Below are positions 16,343-24,704 of a stretch of DNA of 64,000 bases, piece by piece. Below the pieces are notes generated by a model. The model was given only the letters and a program-made list of their open reading frames with translations. It searched no databases and was not told where the DNA came from. Position 1 is the first letter of the stretch, and each line of letters begins with the position of its first letter. The stretch comes from JANMDU01 sp031418715 (GTDB lineage: Bacteria > Pseudomonadota > Gammaproteobacteria > Burkholderiales > Burkholderiaceae_C): positions 62,001-126,000 of the forward strand of contig JANOJL010000060.1 of the NCBI GenBank assembly GCA_031418715.1, in the 5' to 3' direction. A program made the translations under genes and the position numbers.

Positions 16343-16960
16343 CTAGCGCTGCTCAGTCAACGCCAAATTTAGCCCCAAGCCCGCAAAAGCGCCTGCAAAA
16401 CTCATGCGCATCCCATCTTGCACGCGCTGCGAGTTCATCACCAGGCTGCACAAGGCATGGGCGAGCAGGCCGTAGGCGGCGAAAACGATGAAGGTCATGA
16501 GCATGAAGATGCCGCTCAGCATCAGCATTTGCGCGAGCGGTGATGCTGCGCTGGGCGAGACGAATTGGGGCAAGAAGGCGAGGAAGAAAATCGTGAGCTT
16601 GGGGTTGAGCAGATTGAGCAAAATGGCTTTGATCACGAGCTGCCATGCGCTCGTCTCGCTAGGCGCTTGATCGAACGAGAAGCCTGCGCGATCTTGCCAA
16701 GTGGCATAGGCCAAGTAAAACAAATAAGCCACACCAGCGTATTTGAGCACGCTGAACGCGAGGGCGCTGGTGTGCATGATCGCGGCCAGACCGAGGATGG
16801 TGGCCAGCAGATGCGGCACGATGCCTAAAGTGCAGCCCAGCGCTGCCCACAGGCTCGCACGCTTGCCGCGGATGAACCCGTTCGAGACGGTGAAAACCGC
16901 GCCTGTGCCGGGAATGAGGACGACGATGAAGGCGGTGATGAGGAAGTCGATAGTGATCAT
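16343..16960 (-). CDS. LysE/RhtB-family amino-acid exporter
   Basis: A 205-residue membrane protein with six hydrophobic segments and the family N-terminus FLITAFIVVLIPGTGAVFTVSNGFIRGKRASLWAALGCTLGI, plus LLNLLNPKLTIFFLAFLPQFV, which is diagnostic of RhtB/LysE translocators. These export amino acids such as threonine, homoserine lactone or lysine. The ATG at 16960 is preferred; a TTG two codons earlier is possible. It is a single gene, and the substrate is not predictable. Confidence 0.9.
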   Translation of the reverse strand: MITIDFLITAFIVVLIPGTGAVFTVSNGFIRGKRASLWAALGCTLGIVPHLLATILGLAAIMHTSALAFSVLKYAGVAYLFYLAYATWQDRAGFSFDQAPSETSAWQLVIKAILLNLLNPKLTIFFLAFLPQFVSPSAASPLAQMLMLSGIFMLMTFIVFAAYGLLAHALCSLVMNSQRVQDGMRMSFAGAFAGLGLNLALTEQR

Positions 16961-16986
16961 CGGCAAATCATACGCTGTGTTTATGC

Positions 16987-17050
16987 GCTATTTATTTGGC
17001 AGCGCTTTGCGCTCGTCCTGTAAAGGGTCGAGTGCTATCTGTTCAATAGC
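16987..17050. repeat. Dispersed repeat, one decayed inverted copy plus a half copy
   Basis: On the minus strand 17026-16987 reads CCTTTACAGGACGAGCGC.. then GCTGCCAAATAAATAGC, a recognisable but decayed element. On the plus strand 17033-17050 is an intact palindromic half, TGCTATCTGTTCAATAGC. The two lie head to head between the LysE-type gene and amtB. Confidence 0.65.
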
Positions 17051-17064
17051 GCCTGCGAGACAGA

Positions 17065-18279
17065 TCACCAGTTCACTTCCCGCTCCGGCGAGGAACCGAT
17101 TTTGTGGATGGACAGGTCTGCGCCTTCAAATTCCTCTTCCTGCGTCATGCGCAAACCCATGGTGATTTTTAGAAGGTAATAAACGACGAAACCGCCGACG
17201 AGTGCCCAAGCCACGCCCATGGCCGTGCCGATCAATTGTGCGGAGAAGCTCACTCCGCCCATGCCGCCGAGCGCTTTGCTGCCGAAGATGCCTGCGGCGA
17301 TGCCGCCCCAAGTGCCGCAGAGACCATGCAGCGGCCAGACGCCGAGCACATCGTCGATCTTCCATTTGTTTTGCGTAAGAGTAAACATGACGACGAAGAT
17401 CGCGCCTGCAATCGCGCCCACGGCGAGTGCGCCGAGCGGATGCATGATGTCTGAGCCGGCGCAGACGGCCACCAGGCCAGCGAGTGGGCCGTTGTGCACG
17501 AAGCCGGGATCGTTTTTACCCAAGGCGAGCGCCGCGAGTGTGCCGCCGACCATCGCCATGAGGGAATTGACGGCGACGAGGCCGGAGATGTTGTCTAGCT
17601 TCTGCGCGCTCATCACGTTGAAGCCAAACCAGCCGACGCAGAGAATCCATGCGCCGAGTGCAAGGAAGGGAATGCTGGATGGCGGATGCGCAGCGAGCGA
17701 GCCGTCTTTGCGATAGCGGTTGCTGCGGGCGCCAAGCAAGATGACAGCAGGCAGTGCGATCCATCCGCCCACGGCATGCACCACGATGCTGCCCGCGAAA
17801 TCACGGAAGTTCTCGCCGGTGGTGGCTTTGATCCAGTCTTGAATGCCGAAAGCACCATTCCACACGATGCCCTCGAAAAAGGGATACACGAAGCCGACGA
17901 TGATGGCGGTGGCAATCAGCTGCGGCCAAAATTTAGCGCGCTCGGCAATGCCGCCAGAGATGATGGCGGGGATGGCGGCGGCAAACGTCAGCAGGAAGAA
18001 GAATTTCACCAAGTCGTAACCGTTCTTTTGCGCGAGCGTTTCTGCGCCTACAAAAAAACTCGTGCCGTAGGCCACGCTGTAGCCGACGAGAAAATACACC
18101 ACGGTGGACATTGAAAAATCCACGAGGATTTTGACGAGCGCGTTGACTTGGTTTTTGCGGCGAACTGTGCCCAACTCCAGAAACGCAAAGCCCGCATGCA
18201 TGGCCAAGACCATGACTGCACCGAGCAAGATGAATAGCGTATCTGCACCTTGCGATGCGCCCTGTTTGAGTGCTTCCAT
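17065..18279 (-). CDS. amtB: Ammonium transporter
   Basis: A 404-residue Amt/MEP/Rh channel for ammonium uptake across the inner membrane, with eleven membrane segments. Family landmarks are visible: LFILLGAVMVLAMHAGFAFLE (segment 1), PAIISGGIAERAKFWP, and the two pore histidines in VVHAVGGW and PLHGLCGTWGGIAAGIFG. There is no cleaved signal peptide, and the C-terminal tail (MTQEEEFEGADLSIHKIGSSPEREVNW) is short. glnK, often next to amtB, is not adjacent. A sigma-54 promoter lies upstream, which fits nitrogen control by NtrC. Confidence 0.95.
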   Translation of the reverse strand: MEALKQGASQGADTLFILLGAVMVLAMHAGFAFLELGTVRRKNQVNALVKILVDFSMSTVVYFLVGYSVAYGTSFFVGAETLAQKNGYDLVKFFFLLTFAAAIPAIISGGIAERAKFWPQLIATAIIVGFVYPFFEGIVWNGAFGIQDWIKATTGENFRDFAGSIVVHAVGGWIALPAVILLGARSNRYRKDGSLAAHPPSSIPFLALGAWILCVGWFGFNVMSAQKLDNISGLVAVNSLMAMVGGTLAALALGKNDPGFVHNGPLAGLVAVCAGSDIMHPLGALAVGAIAGAIFVVMFTLTQNKWKIDDVLGVWPLHGLCGTWGGIAAGIFGSKALGGMGGVSFSAQLIGTAMGVAWALVGGFVVYYLLKITMGLRMTQEEEFEGADLSIHKIGSSPEREVNW

Positions 18280-18368
18280 AAGAGTCTCTTTGAATATGAA
18301 CTGTTTTGAACTGGAAAAGCACTTTTAATGTGCCTTTTACTTTGGTTTTAAAGAAATGCACTCTTTAT

Positions 18369-18386
18369 AAGCAATAAATGCGCCAA
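18369..18386 (-). promoter_or_regulatory. Sigma-54 promoter of amtB
   Basis: On the minus strand TTGGCGCATTTATTGCTT matches the -24/-12 pattern TGGCAC-N5-TTGC, with the required 10 nt between GG and GC. It lies about 90 bp upstream of the amtB start. Sigma-54 control of amtB is well known in proteobacteria. I could not find a clear NtrC site upstream. Confidence 0.7.
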
Positions 18387-18472
18387 AATGGATTGTTATT
18401 CTATTTGACTCCATAAGTTAGCTTTATTGAAAAATGATTTGAATTGAGGAAAAATAGCGCAAATTGCCACTT

Positions 18473-18625
18473 TTGGATAAACAGCCCAGCGCTTTTGTAA
18501 CGCAAGCGCGCCAAACCGTGATTGCTATGCGCCGCTCCACAGCGGGACAAATTGAATACTGGGCAATGCTGGGCAAGGCCGTGGAAGACAGAGGGCTCAA
18601 GGCGCGTGAGGGAGGGTGGGCATGA
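18473..18625 (+). pseudogene. Relic of a ParD-like type II antitoxin
   Basis: Translation from the TTG at 18473 gives 50 residues containing AMRRSTAGQIEYWAMLGKAVED. This resembles ParD-like antitoxins, whose core reads roughly NRSxAGQIEHWAxLGRAxE. The frame has a stop shortly before, no good start, and ends early, and no toxin gene is next to it. I read it as the remains of an antitoxin gene. The resemblance is from memory of the family, not a search. Confidence 0.5.
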
Positions 18626-18856
18626 TGTGCCTGAGCAGCGGATTTTGGAACGCTATCCACGCACACTCGCGAATCTGCGCCATGCCGTGTGCCGCGCCGC
18701 GCCAACATGGCGATGCTGTATGACAACCCAGGCGAGATGAGCAGCAGCTTCACAGGCCCGAAGCGTGTGACCGTTTGCAGAGGCGAAGTGACTCGCATCT
18801 TGCTCCAACCTCTGCCACAATGGGCACAGCAAGTGCTTAACATTTCACGGATTTTA
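18626..18856. other. Non-coding stretch before ribokinase
   Basis: Open frames on both strands here have no recognisable domains and poor starts. It may be decayed coding DNA continuing from the antitoxin relic. Confidence 0.4.
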
Positions 18857-18897
18857 TGCTATCGTTTATATAGCGCACTATGCATATAATATAACGG
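18857..18897 (-). repeat. Dispersed CCGTTATA/TGCTATT repeat, copy upstream of ribokinase
   Basis: On the minus strand CCGTTATATTATATGCATAGTGC is followed by the palindromic half GCTATATAAACGATAGC. The arms GCACTATGC and GCAAAATGC on the plus strand pair at 7 of 9 positions in the same register as the perfect arms of the copy at 44236. It lies about 30 bp before the ribokinase start and may carry its promoter. Confidence 0.8.
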
Positions 18898-18924
18898 CAA
18901 AATGCCGATTTGACTGGATAAATC

Positions 18925-19815
18925 ATGATCCTTGTAGCAGGCTCTGCCAATCTTGATTTCGTGGTTCGCGCGGGGCATATTCCTGCGCCGGGTGAGACCG
19001 TGCTAGGGCGCGATTTTCAGACCTTCCCGGGCGGCAAAGGTGCGAATCAGGCCGTGGCTTGCGCACGAGCAGGCGGCGCGGCCACAGCGATGCTCTGCGC
19101 CCTTGGTGAAGATGATTTTGCCAAGCCTTTGCTGGCTTCCTTGGCCGATGCCCATGTGCAACTGCACACCGTGCGCAGCCCGCAGCCCACCGGCACGGCC
19201 TTCATTTGTGTGAGCGATGAAGGAGAAAACGCAATCACGGTTGCACCTAGCGCGAATGCAGATTTGCAGCCCAGCCATTGGCCTGCGCATCTGCATATCT
19301 CTCATCTGTTGATGCAACTGGAAACGCCAGTAGAAACCGTGCTGGCTTTCGCGCAAGCAGCGCGTGCGCAGGGGGCGAAAGTCGTGTTGAATGCCGCGCC
19401 TGCTCGCGCTTTGCCCGATCAGCTGCTGCGCTGCGTGGATATGCTCGTGGTCAACGAAGGTGAGCTATCGACTTTGGCGGGCAGAGAAGGCGATGTATTG
19501 GCGCAATTACAACGCTTGTCAAAAAAGCATGGTGTGCATGACGTGATCGTCACCTTGGGCGCACAAGGTTGCATGGCGCTGCATCAGGGTCATTTTCTAC
19601 AACAAAAGGCCTACAAAATTGACGTGGTGGACACCACTGCAGCCGGAGACACCTTCTGCGGCGCACTGGTGGCCGCTCTCTCACGGGGTGCACCCTTAAA
19701 TCAGAGCTTGCAGGAAGCCAGCGCGGCCTCGGCTTTAGCTTGCACAAAGCTGGGCGCACAGAGTAGTATTCCAAGTCGCGAGGAGGTGCTTCGGTTCATG
19801 AAGTACGCGGCCTGA
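18925..19815 (+). CDS. rbsK: Ribokinase
   Basis: A PfkB-family sugar kinase of 296 residues that phosphorylates ribose to ribose 5-phosphate. Signatures: MILVAGSANLDFVV at the N-terminus, FPGGKGANQAVACARAGG (PfkB motif 1) near residue 35, and DTTAAGDTFCGALVAAL near residue 240, containing the catalytic Asp. It is followed 27 bp later by a nucleoside hydrolase, which releases ribose from nucleosides, so the pair forms a salvage route. Other PfkB sugars remain possible. Confidence 0.9.
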   Translation: MILVAGSANLDFVVRAGHIPAPGETVLGRDFQTFPGGKGANQAVACARAGGAATAMLCALGEDDFAKPLLASLADAHVQLHTVRSPQPTGTAFICVSDEGENAITVAPSANADLQPSHWPAHLHISHLLMQLETPVETVLAFAQAARAQGAKVVLNAAPARALPDQLLRCVDMLVVNEGELSTLAGREGDVLAQLQRLSKKHGVHDVIVTLGAQGCMALHQGHFLQQKAYKIDVVDTTAAGDTFCGALVAALSRGAPLNQSLQEASAASALACTKLGAQSSIPSREEVLRFMKYAA

Positions 19816-19842
19816 TGCCTTGCGGTAACCGTTTCGCTTTTT

Positions 19843-20835
19843 ATGACTGATTCCTTAAAACACCGTGTCATTTTTGACACCGACCCCGGCGTTGACGATG
19901 CCATGGCCTTGTGCTTTGCCATGGCACATCCGCGCATTGATCTGGTGGGTATCACCACTGTCTTTGGCAACGTCACCGCGCCGCAGGCCACCACCAATGC
20001 GCTCTATCTCGCTCAACTCGCAGGCCGCTGCATCCCGGTAGCGCAAGGCGCAACGCAGCCCTTGGCCAAGCACGCCGAAGCCCCGCCCGACTACATTCAC
20101 GGCGCAGATGGTTTGGGCAATTTGCCGTCGCGCCAAACGTCTAACAGCATGAAGCCAGATGGTCGTAGCGCTGCGCAATTCATCGTCGACACAGCACGAA
20201 CTCATCCCGGCCAGATCACGCTCGTACCCGTGGGTCCGCTCACCAATATCGCAGCGGCTTTGGCACTCGAGCCCAAGCTACCTCAGCTCATCAAAAATAT
20301 CGTGCTCATGGGCGGCGCGGTCAAAGAAGGCGGTAATGTTTCCCCTGTGGCCGAGGCGAATATTTGGAACGACCCGCATGCGGCCGATGCCGTGTTCACA
20401 GCAGGTTTTGATCTCACGATGGTGGGCTTGGATGTGACGTACGAAGTGGTGATTTCCGTCGCAACGTTTGAAAGACTCGCCGCTCTTCACAAGCATCCAC
20501 TCTTCGATATGCTCCTGCATGCCGTGCGCTTTTATGGCCAGTTTTATGCCACGCGCTACCCTGATTTAAAAGACAATCCCGGCTGCTTTGGCCACGATAT
20601 GCTCGCCTTCATCGCGCTCTTGCATCCGCAACTCTTCAGCTTCACGCAAGGCCGCTTGCGTTGCGTGAGTGAAGGTATTGCGCAGGGGCAGACGATCTTG
20701 CATGATCGGTTGGAGATGGATTTCCCGCAGGCGGGCTTTGGTAACGAATTCCCTCTTTCAAAAGCAGCGATGCGGGTGGATGTACCATCTGTGTTGAAAG
20801 TTTTTGAAGAGACACTTGCTTCCAAGTGGTTGTGA
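19843..20835 (+). CDS. Nucleoside hydrolase
   Basis: A 330-residue inosine/uridine-preferring nucleoside hydrolase, which cleaves the N-glycosidic bond of ribonucleosides to base plus ribose. The calcium-binding motif FDTDPGVDDAMAL is at residues 11-23; VPVGPLTNIAAAL, VLMGGAVKEGGNVSPVAEANIWNDPHAADAVF and NPGCFGHDMLA complete the active-site set. There is no signal peptide, so it is cytoplasmic. It lies between ribokinase and a 2-oxoglutarate-dependent oxygenase in one apparent operon. Confidence 0.93.
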   Translation: MTDSLKHRVIFDTDPGVDDAMALCFAMAHPRIDLVGITTVFGNVTAPQATTNALYLAQLAGRCIPVAQGATQPLAKHAEAPPDYIHGADGLGNLPSRQTSNSMKPDGRSAAQFIVDTARTHPGQITLVPVGPLTNIAAALALEPKLPQLIKNIVLMGGAVKEGGNVSPVAEANIWNDPHAADAVFTAGFDLTMVGLDVTYEVVISVATFERLAALHKHPLFDMLLHAVRFYGQFYATRYPDLKDNPGCFGHDMLAFIALLHPQLFSFTQGRLRCVSEGIAQGQTILHDRLEMDFPQAGFGNEFPLSKAAMRVDVPSVLKVFEETLASKWL

Positions 20836-20837
20836 AC

Positions 20838-21686
20838 ATGAATCCAGTTTTACCTATCGTTGATTTCACCGCGCCGGGCGCTCCGCAAGCCTTTTGCAAG
20901 AGCCTTCATCAAACCGGCTTCGGTGTTTTAAAAAACCATCCGCTCTCTAGCGAGTTGGTGCATGGCATTTACGATGAATGGCTCGCCTTCTTCCAATCCG
21001 GCTCGAGCAAAAACTATGCTTGGGATCCCGTCAAGCTCGATGGCCATTTCTCCACTGCTGTCAGCGAAACTGCCAAAGGAAACGACATCCGCGATTTCAA
21101 AGAATTCTTCCATCTCTTCCCTTGGGGACGCTACCCGAGCGAAGTCAGCGATGCCGCCAATCGCTACTACGCCCAAGGCAAAGATTTAGCCGCCACGCTG
21201 CTCAAATGGGTAGAAGACAATTCCCCGCCAGATGTCCGTGCGAAATACAGCATGCCCCTCTCCGGCATGATTGACAATTGCGAAGAGACGCTGCTGCGCG
21301 TCTTGCACTACCCACCGCTCACAGGCGCGCAAGAGAGTGGCTCGATCCGCGCCGCCGCCCACACCGATATCAACCTCCTCACCATTTTGCCCGCCGCCAC
21401 CGAGCCGGGCTTGCAAGTGATGGGCAAAGACGGAAACTGGATCGACGTGCCCTGCGATTTCGGCCTGCTGATCGTCAACATCGGCGACATGCTGGAAGAA
21501 GCCAGCGGCGGCTATTACCCGAGCACGCAGCATCGTGTGCTCAACCCTGTGGGCGAAGGCGCTGCGAAGAGCCGCGTGTCCTTGCCTTTGTTTTTACATC
21601 CACGTCGCGAGATTCGTTTATCAGATCGTTACACAGTGGGCAGTTACTTTGAAGAGCGTATGCAGGAGTTGCGGCGCAAGGGCTGA
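20838..21686 (+). CDS. 2-oxoglutarate/Fe(II)-dependent oxygenase, isopenicillin-N-synthase type
   Basis: A 282-residue oxygenase of the IPNS-like superfamily. The iron ligands are His and Asp in AAAHTDINLLTILP and the distal His in STQHRVLNP; the 2-oxoglutarate-binding Arg is in KSRVSLPLFLHP. The ATG at 20838 is 2 nt after the nucleoside hydrolase stop, so cotranslation is likely. Its place in a nucleoside-salvage cluster suggests oxidation of a nucleobase or related compound, but this is inference; the substrate is unknown. Plant-type gibberellin or flavonol activities need not apply. Confidence 0.85.
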   Translation: MNPVLPIVDFTAPGAPQAFCKSLHQTGFGVLKNHPLSSELVHGIYDEWLAFFQSGSSKNYAWDPVKLDGHFSTAVSETAKGNDIRDFKEFFHLFPWGRYPSEVSDAANRYYAQGKDLAATLLKWVEDNSPPDVRAKYSMPLSGMIDNCEETLLRVLHYPPLTGAQESGSIRAAAHTDINLLTILPAATEPGLQVMGKDGNWIDVPCDFGLLIVNIGDMLEEASGGYYPSTQHRVLNPVGEGAAKSRVSLPLFLHPRREIRLSDRYTVGSYFEERMQELRRKG

Positions 21687-21708
21687 TGGGCGGACTCAAC
21701 AAAAAAAA

Positions 21709-22224
21709 TCAGACTGAAGCCACAAAACTGCCAGATATCCCCCCGTGCTTCTCCATTAAAGCCACAGAACGCAACACCATCCCCCGGTCTACCGCTTTGC
21801 ACATGTCGTAAATCGTCAGCAGCGCTACCGAACAGGCCGTGAGTGCTTCCATCTCCACGCCAGTCGGCCCCACGGTTTCCACCACGCAGGCACAAGCCAC
21901 ATGCGGGTCGGCCTCATCGCCCAAAGCAAAGTCCACCACCACCCGCGTGATCGCCAGCGGATGGCATAACGGAATCAAATCGCTCGTTTTTTTCGCTGCC
22001 TGAATCCCCGCAATCCGCGCAATGCCCAAGACATCGCCCTTTTTCGCACTGCCTGAAGCGATCAAGGCCAGCGTAGCGGGTAGCATGTCAATGCGGCCTT
22101 GGACAACGGCTGTGCGGTGCGTTGCAGCCTTGCTGCCCACATCGACCATATGCGCTTGTCCATTTTTGTCAAAATGCGTCAATCCGCCGTTTGACTGACT
22201 TTGGGGTGATATCGTGTCACTCAT
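21709..22224 (-). CDS. moaC: Cyclic pyranopterin monophosphate synthase
   Basis: MoaC converts the MoaA product to cyclic pyranopterin monophosphate in molybdenum cofactor synthesis. The 171-residue sequence has the conserved KKTSDLIPLCHPL near residue 80, EVDFALG-like VVVDFALGDEA, GPTGVEMEALTACSVALLTIYDMCKAVDRGM and MEKHGGISG, all diagnostic. The first ~20 residues are a divergent lead. No other moa or moe genes are in the window; it is a single gene, convergent with the upstream salvage cluster and divergent from the TfpX/Z-like gene. Confidence 0.95.
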   Translation of the reverse strand: MSDTISPQSQSNGGLTHFDKNGQAHMVDVGSKAATHRTAVVQGRIDMLPATLALIASGSAKKGDVLGIARIAGIQAAKKTSDLIPLCHPLAITRVVVDFALGDEADPHVACACVVETVGPTGVEMEALTACSVALLTIYDMCKAVDRGMVLRSVALMEKHGGISGSFVASV

Positions 22225-22263
22225 CTTTACGAAACCTTCTAGAACTTATCTCATCATACGATC

Positions 22264-23037
22264 ATGGCACCTTTCAATACCGGAAACACTTGGAAAGACC
22301 GCTCACTTGCAGCGGGAGCGCATTTAGGGCTTAGCTTAGCTGTGTCTGCTTTGGCGGCGGCTTTGGTGTTTTTTGTTTGGTATCCGTATCCGTATCGGGA
22401 AGTTTCTGGCGGACGCGAGCTGTTTTTCCTCGTCGTGGCCGTGGATGTGGTGCTCGGGCCTTTGCTGACGTTTGCAATCTTTAACCACAAGAAAACTTGG
22501 AAAAGTCTGCAACGCGATCTGGCCGTGATTGTGGTGCTGCAAGTGGCGGCACTGGGTTATGGCTTGTGGACAGTCGCCGTGGCGCGGCCTGTGCATTTGG
22601 TGTTTGAATACGATCGTTTCCGCCCGATCCATGCCATTGAAGTGGATGATTCACTGCTTGCCAAAGCGCCCACTGCGCTACGCAGTCTGCCTTGGACGGG
22701 GCCTACACCCATCGGCCTGCGCCCCTTGATCGGCAACGAAAAAATGGAAGCCACAATGATCGCGCTCAACGGTGTGCATCTGGGATTGCAAGCGCAGTAT
22801 TGGCAGCCCTACGAGGCCAGCCGCGCGGAAGTGCTCAAAGTGAGCAAACCCATGCAGGAGCTGCGCAAACGCTTTGCCAAAGATGCGGCGCTGATAGACG
22901 CGACCGTGCGCGGAGCAGGCCGCGCTGAAGCGCAATTGCTCTGGATTCCCATGGTGGCACGCAAAGAATTTTGGACCGTACTCGTCGATGCGCAAACCGC
23001 ACAGCCGCTCGCTTATCTGCCCATCGACTCCTTTTGA
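22264..23037 (+). CDS. TfpX/TfpZ-like type IV pilin accessory protein
   Basis: A 257-residue membrane protein matching the TfpX/TfpZ family, which helps assembly of particular type IV pilins. It has three N-terminal hydrophobic segments: LGLSLAVSALAAALVFFVWYP, ELFFLVVAVDVVLGPLLTFAIF and LAVIVVLQVAALGYGLWTVAVA. A soluble domain follows, with the family-like ARPVHLVFEYDRFRPIHAIEV and a C-terminal FWTVLVDAQTAQPLAYLPIDSF. No pilin gene is adjacent, but the Pil-Chp system lies about 33 kb away in the window. Confidence 0.75.
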   Translation: MAPFNTGNTWKDRSLAAGAHLGLSLAVSALAAALVFFVWYPYPYREVSGGRELFFLVVAVDVVLGPLLTFAIFNHKKTWKSLQRDLAVIVVLQVAALGYGLWTVAVARPVHLVFEYDRFRPIHAIEVDDSLLAKAPTALRSLPWTGPTPIGLRPLIGNEKMEATMIALNGVHLGLQAQYWQPYEASRAEVLKVSKPMQELRKRFAKDAALIDATVRGAGRAEAQLLWIPMVARKEFWTVLVDAQTAQPLAYLPIDSF

Positions 23038-23072
23038 TCTTATTTTTTCGACGCCCTTCGAGAACCCAAATT

Positions 23073-24704
23073 TTGAAGAAAATCAGGCCTCTAGCCGTTA
23101 CAAAATATGTGCGGATTGCTATTATTTCAATAGCGATTAGTTTGCTGCCCGTCTTGCAAACCAGTCAAGCAGCCGATGGCTTGCCGCAGCTCGGAGACGG
23201 CGAAGAGATGAGCATCACAGCGGAAAAACAACTCGGCAGACGCATCGCCTGCGAGATTTACCGCGATCCAGATTACATCGACGATCCTCTGATCACAGCT
23301 TACGTGCAGCGCATCTGGCAGCCCCTCTTGGCCACAGCCCGTAAGCGCGGCGACATCTCTCCCGAACAAGAGCAGCTCGCCTGGGAAATGATGATAGGCA
23401 AAGACCGCAGCATCAATGCCTTCGCCTTGCCCGGCGGATACTTCGGCCTGCATCTGGGTTTGGTGGGCGCAGTGACCACGCGCGACGAGCTCGCCAGCGT
23501 ACTTGCGCATGAGCTCACGCATGTGAGCCAGCGCCACATCGCCCGCCAGATCAGAAGGCAAAACCAACAATCACCTTGGCTGATGGGCGCGCTGATTTTG
23601 GGGACCATTGCTGCGAGTAAAAACCCGCAAGCTGCCAGCGCCGTGATCACCGGGGCGCAAGCCGTGAGCGCACAAACTCAGCTCAATTTTTCGCGCGATA
23701 TGGAGCGTGAAGCTGATCGCATTGGCTTTTCCATCATGCAAGACGCTGGCTTCGATGTGCGCGGCTTCACCGGTATGTTTGACAAGCTGCAAAACGCCAA
23801 CCGCATCAACGACAACGGCAGCTTCCCCTATTTGCGCAGCCATCCGCTCACCACCGAGCGCTTGGGCGAGATGCAATCGCGCCTTCAAATGCTGCCACCT
23901 GCTGCCCCCAATCAAGCCACGCTCGGGCTGCAAACCGAGCATGCGCTCATCGCTGCCCGCGCGCGCCTGCTCTCTGACAGCAGCGTTGATGGCCTTCGCG
24001 CAGAGCTCACCCAAGCCGCACTCGCGCTGCGCAATCCGCTGCCCGCATCGGCTACGCCCGTTCAAAAAATCCGTCAACTCGCTCAGCTCTACGGCGGTGC
24101 TCTCGCCAGCAGCCGCCAACGCGATAGCGCCAATGCCACGCGCTATGCAGTCGCCGCCCGTGAACTGCTCATTTCTATGCCATTTGAGCCGTTAGCCGTT
24201 ATAGAATCCTCACAGAGTGCTATCGAATTAATAGTAATTGAAATCGCCTTGGTGGCGTCTTCCATCGAGCTCAACGCCGCCGCACAAGCCGCCATCATGC
24301 ATCTGCGCAGCACACCCAGCCAGAGAAACGCGCGCCCCACCTTACTTGCTTGGGCGCAACTCGCGCGCGCGGGAATCGGCGTGAACGCGCCTGGCCTAGA
24401 CATCGCCAGCGCCATTGACGCATTGCAAATTTGGGTCGCTGATCGTCCCAACGACGCCCCCGCTTGGCAAGCCTTGGCCAGCTTGTATGAAACCCAAGGC
24501 CAGCAGCTGCGCAGCCTACGCGCACAAGCTGAGGCTCGCGTCGCCCTGCTCGACTACAGCGCAGCGCTAGATCGCCTCAAAGCCGCCCAAGACTGGGCTC
24601 GCAGCAATGGCTCAAACCACATAGAAGCCAGCATCATCGACACCCGCACCCGCGCTGTGCAAGCCATGGTCAAAGAGCTGCAAAACGAGCGCGACAAACC
24701 ATGA
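23073..24704 (+). CDS. bepA: M48-family periplasmic metalloprotease, BepA-like
   Basis: A 543-residue periplasmic zinc protease/chaperone of the BepA (YfgC) type, which maintains outer-membrane protein assembly. I chose the TTG at 23073, giving MKKIRPLAVTKYVRIAII.., a standard signal peptide ending near TSQA-AD; a GTG at 23109 is also possible. The catalytic motif HELTHVSQRH (HExxH) is near residue 144, with a downstream Glu in DMEREADRIGF. The C-terminal third is alpha-helical TPR-like. Oddly, two copies of the dispersed repeat lie inside the gene: one makes up most of the signal-peptide core (23095-23134) and one encodes AVIESSQSAIELIV (24196-24235). Confidence 0.88.
   Translation: MKKIRPLAVTKYVRIAIISIAISLLPVLQTSQAADGLPQLGDGEEMSITAEKQLGRRIACEIYRDPDYIDDPLITAYVQRIWQPLLATARKRGDISPEQEQLAWEMMIGKDRSINAFALPGGYFGLHLGLVGAVTTRDELASVLAHELTHVSQRHIARQIRRQNQQSPWLMGALILGTIAASKNPQAASAVITGAQAVSAQTQLNFSRDMEREADRIGFSIMQDAGFDVRGFTGMFDKLQNANRINDNGSFPYLRSHPLTTERLGEMQSRLQMLPPAAPNQATLGLQTEHALIAARARLLSDSSVDGLRAELTQAALALRNPLPASATPVQKIRQLAQLYGGALASSRQRDSANATRYAVAARELLISMPFEPLAVIESSQSAIELIVIEIALVASSIELNAAAQAAIMHLRSTPSQRNARPTLLAWAQLARAGIGVNAPGLDIASAIDALQIWVADRPNDAPAWQALASLYETQGQQLRSLRAQAEARVALLDYSAALDRLKAAQDWARSNGSNHIEASIIDTRTRAVQAMVKELQNERDKP
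23095..23134 (+). repeat. Dispersed repeat inside the BepA signal peptide
   Basis: CCGTTACAAAATATGTGCGG followed by the palindromic half TGCTATTATTTCAATAGC. Read in the bepA frame it encodes AVTKYVRIAIISIA, the hydrophobic core of the signal peptide. Confidence 0.8.
24196..24235 (+). repeat. Dispersed repeat inside the BepA C-terminal half
   Basis: CCGTTATAGAATCCTCACAG followed by TGCTATCGAATTAATAGT. In frame it encodes AVIESSQSAIELIV within the TPR-like region. It is nearly identical in its core to the intergenic copy at 48510. Confidence 0.85.

Noticed and set aside
18424..18843. 139-codon open frame on the minus strand between amtB and rbsK
   Set aside because: No domain, Cys- and Arg-rich translation, and the plus strand of the same DNA shows the antitoxin-like relic.
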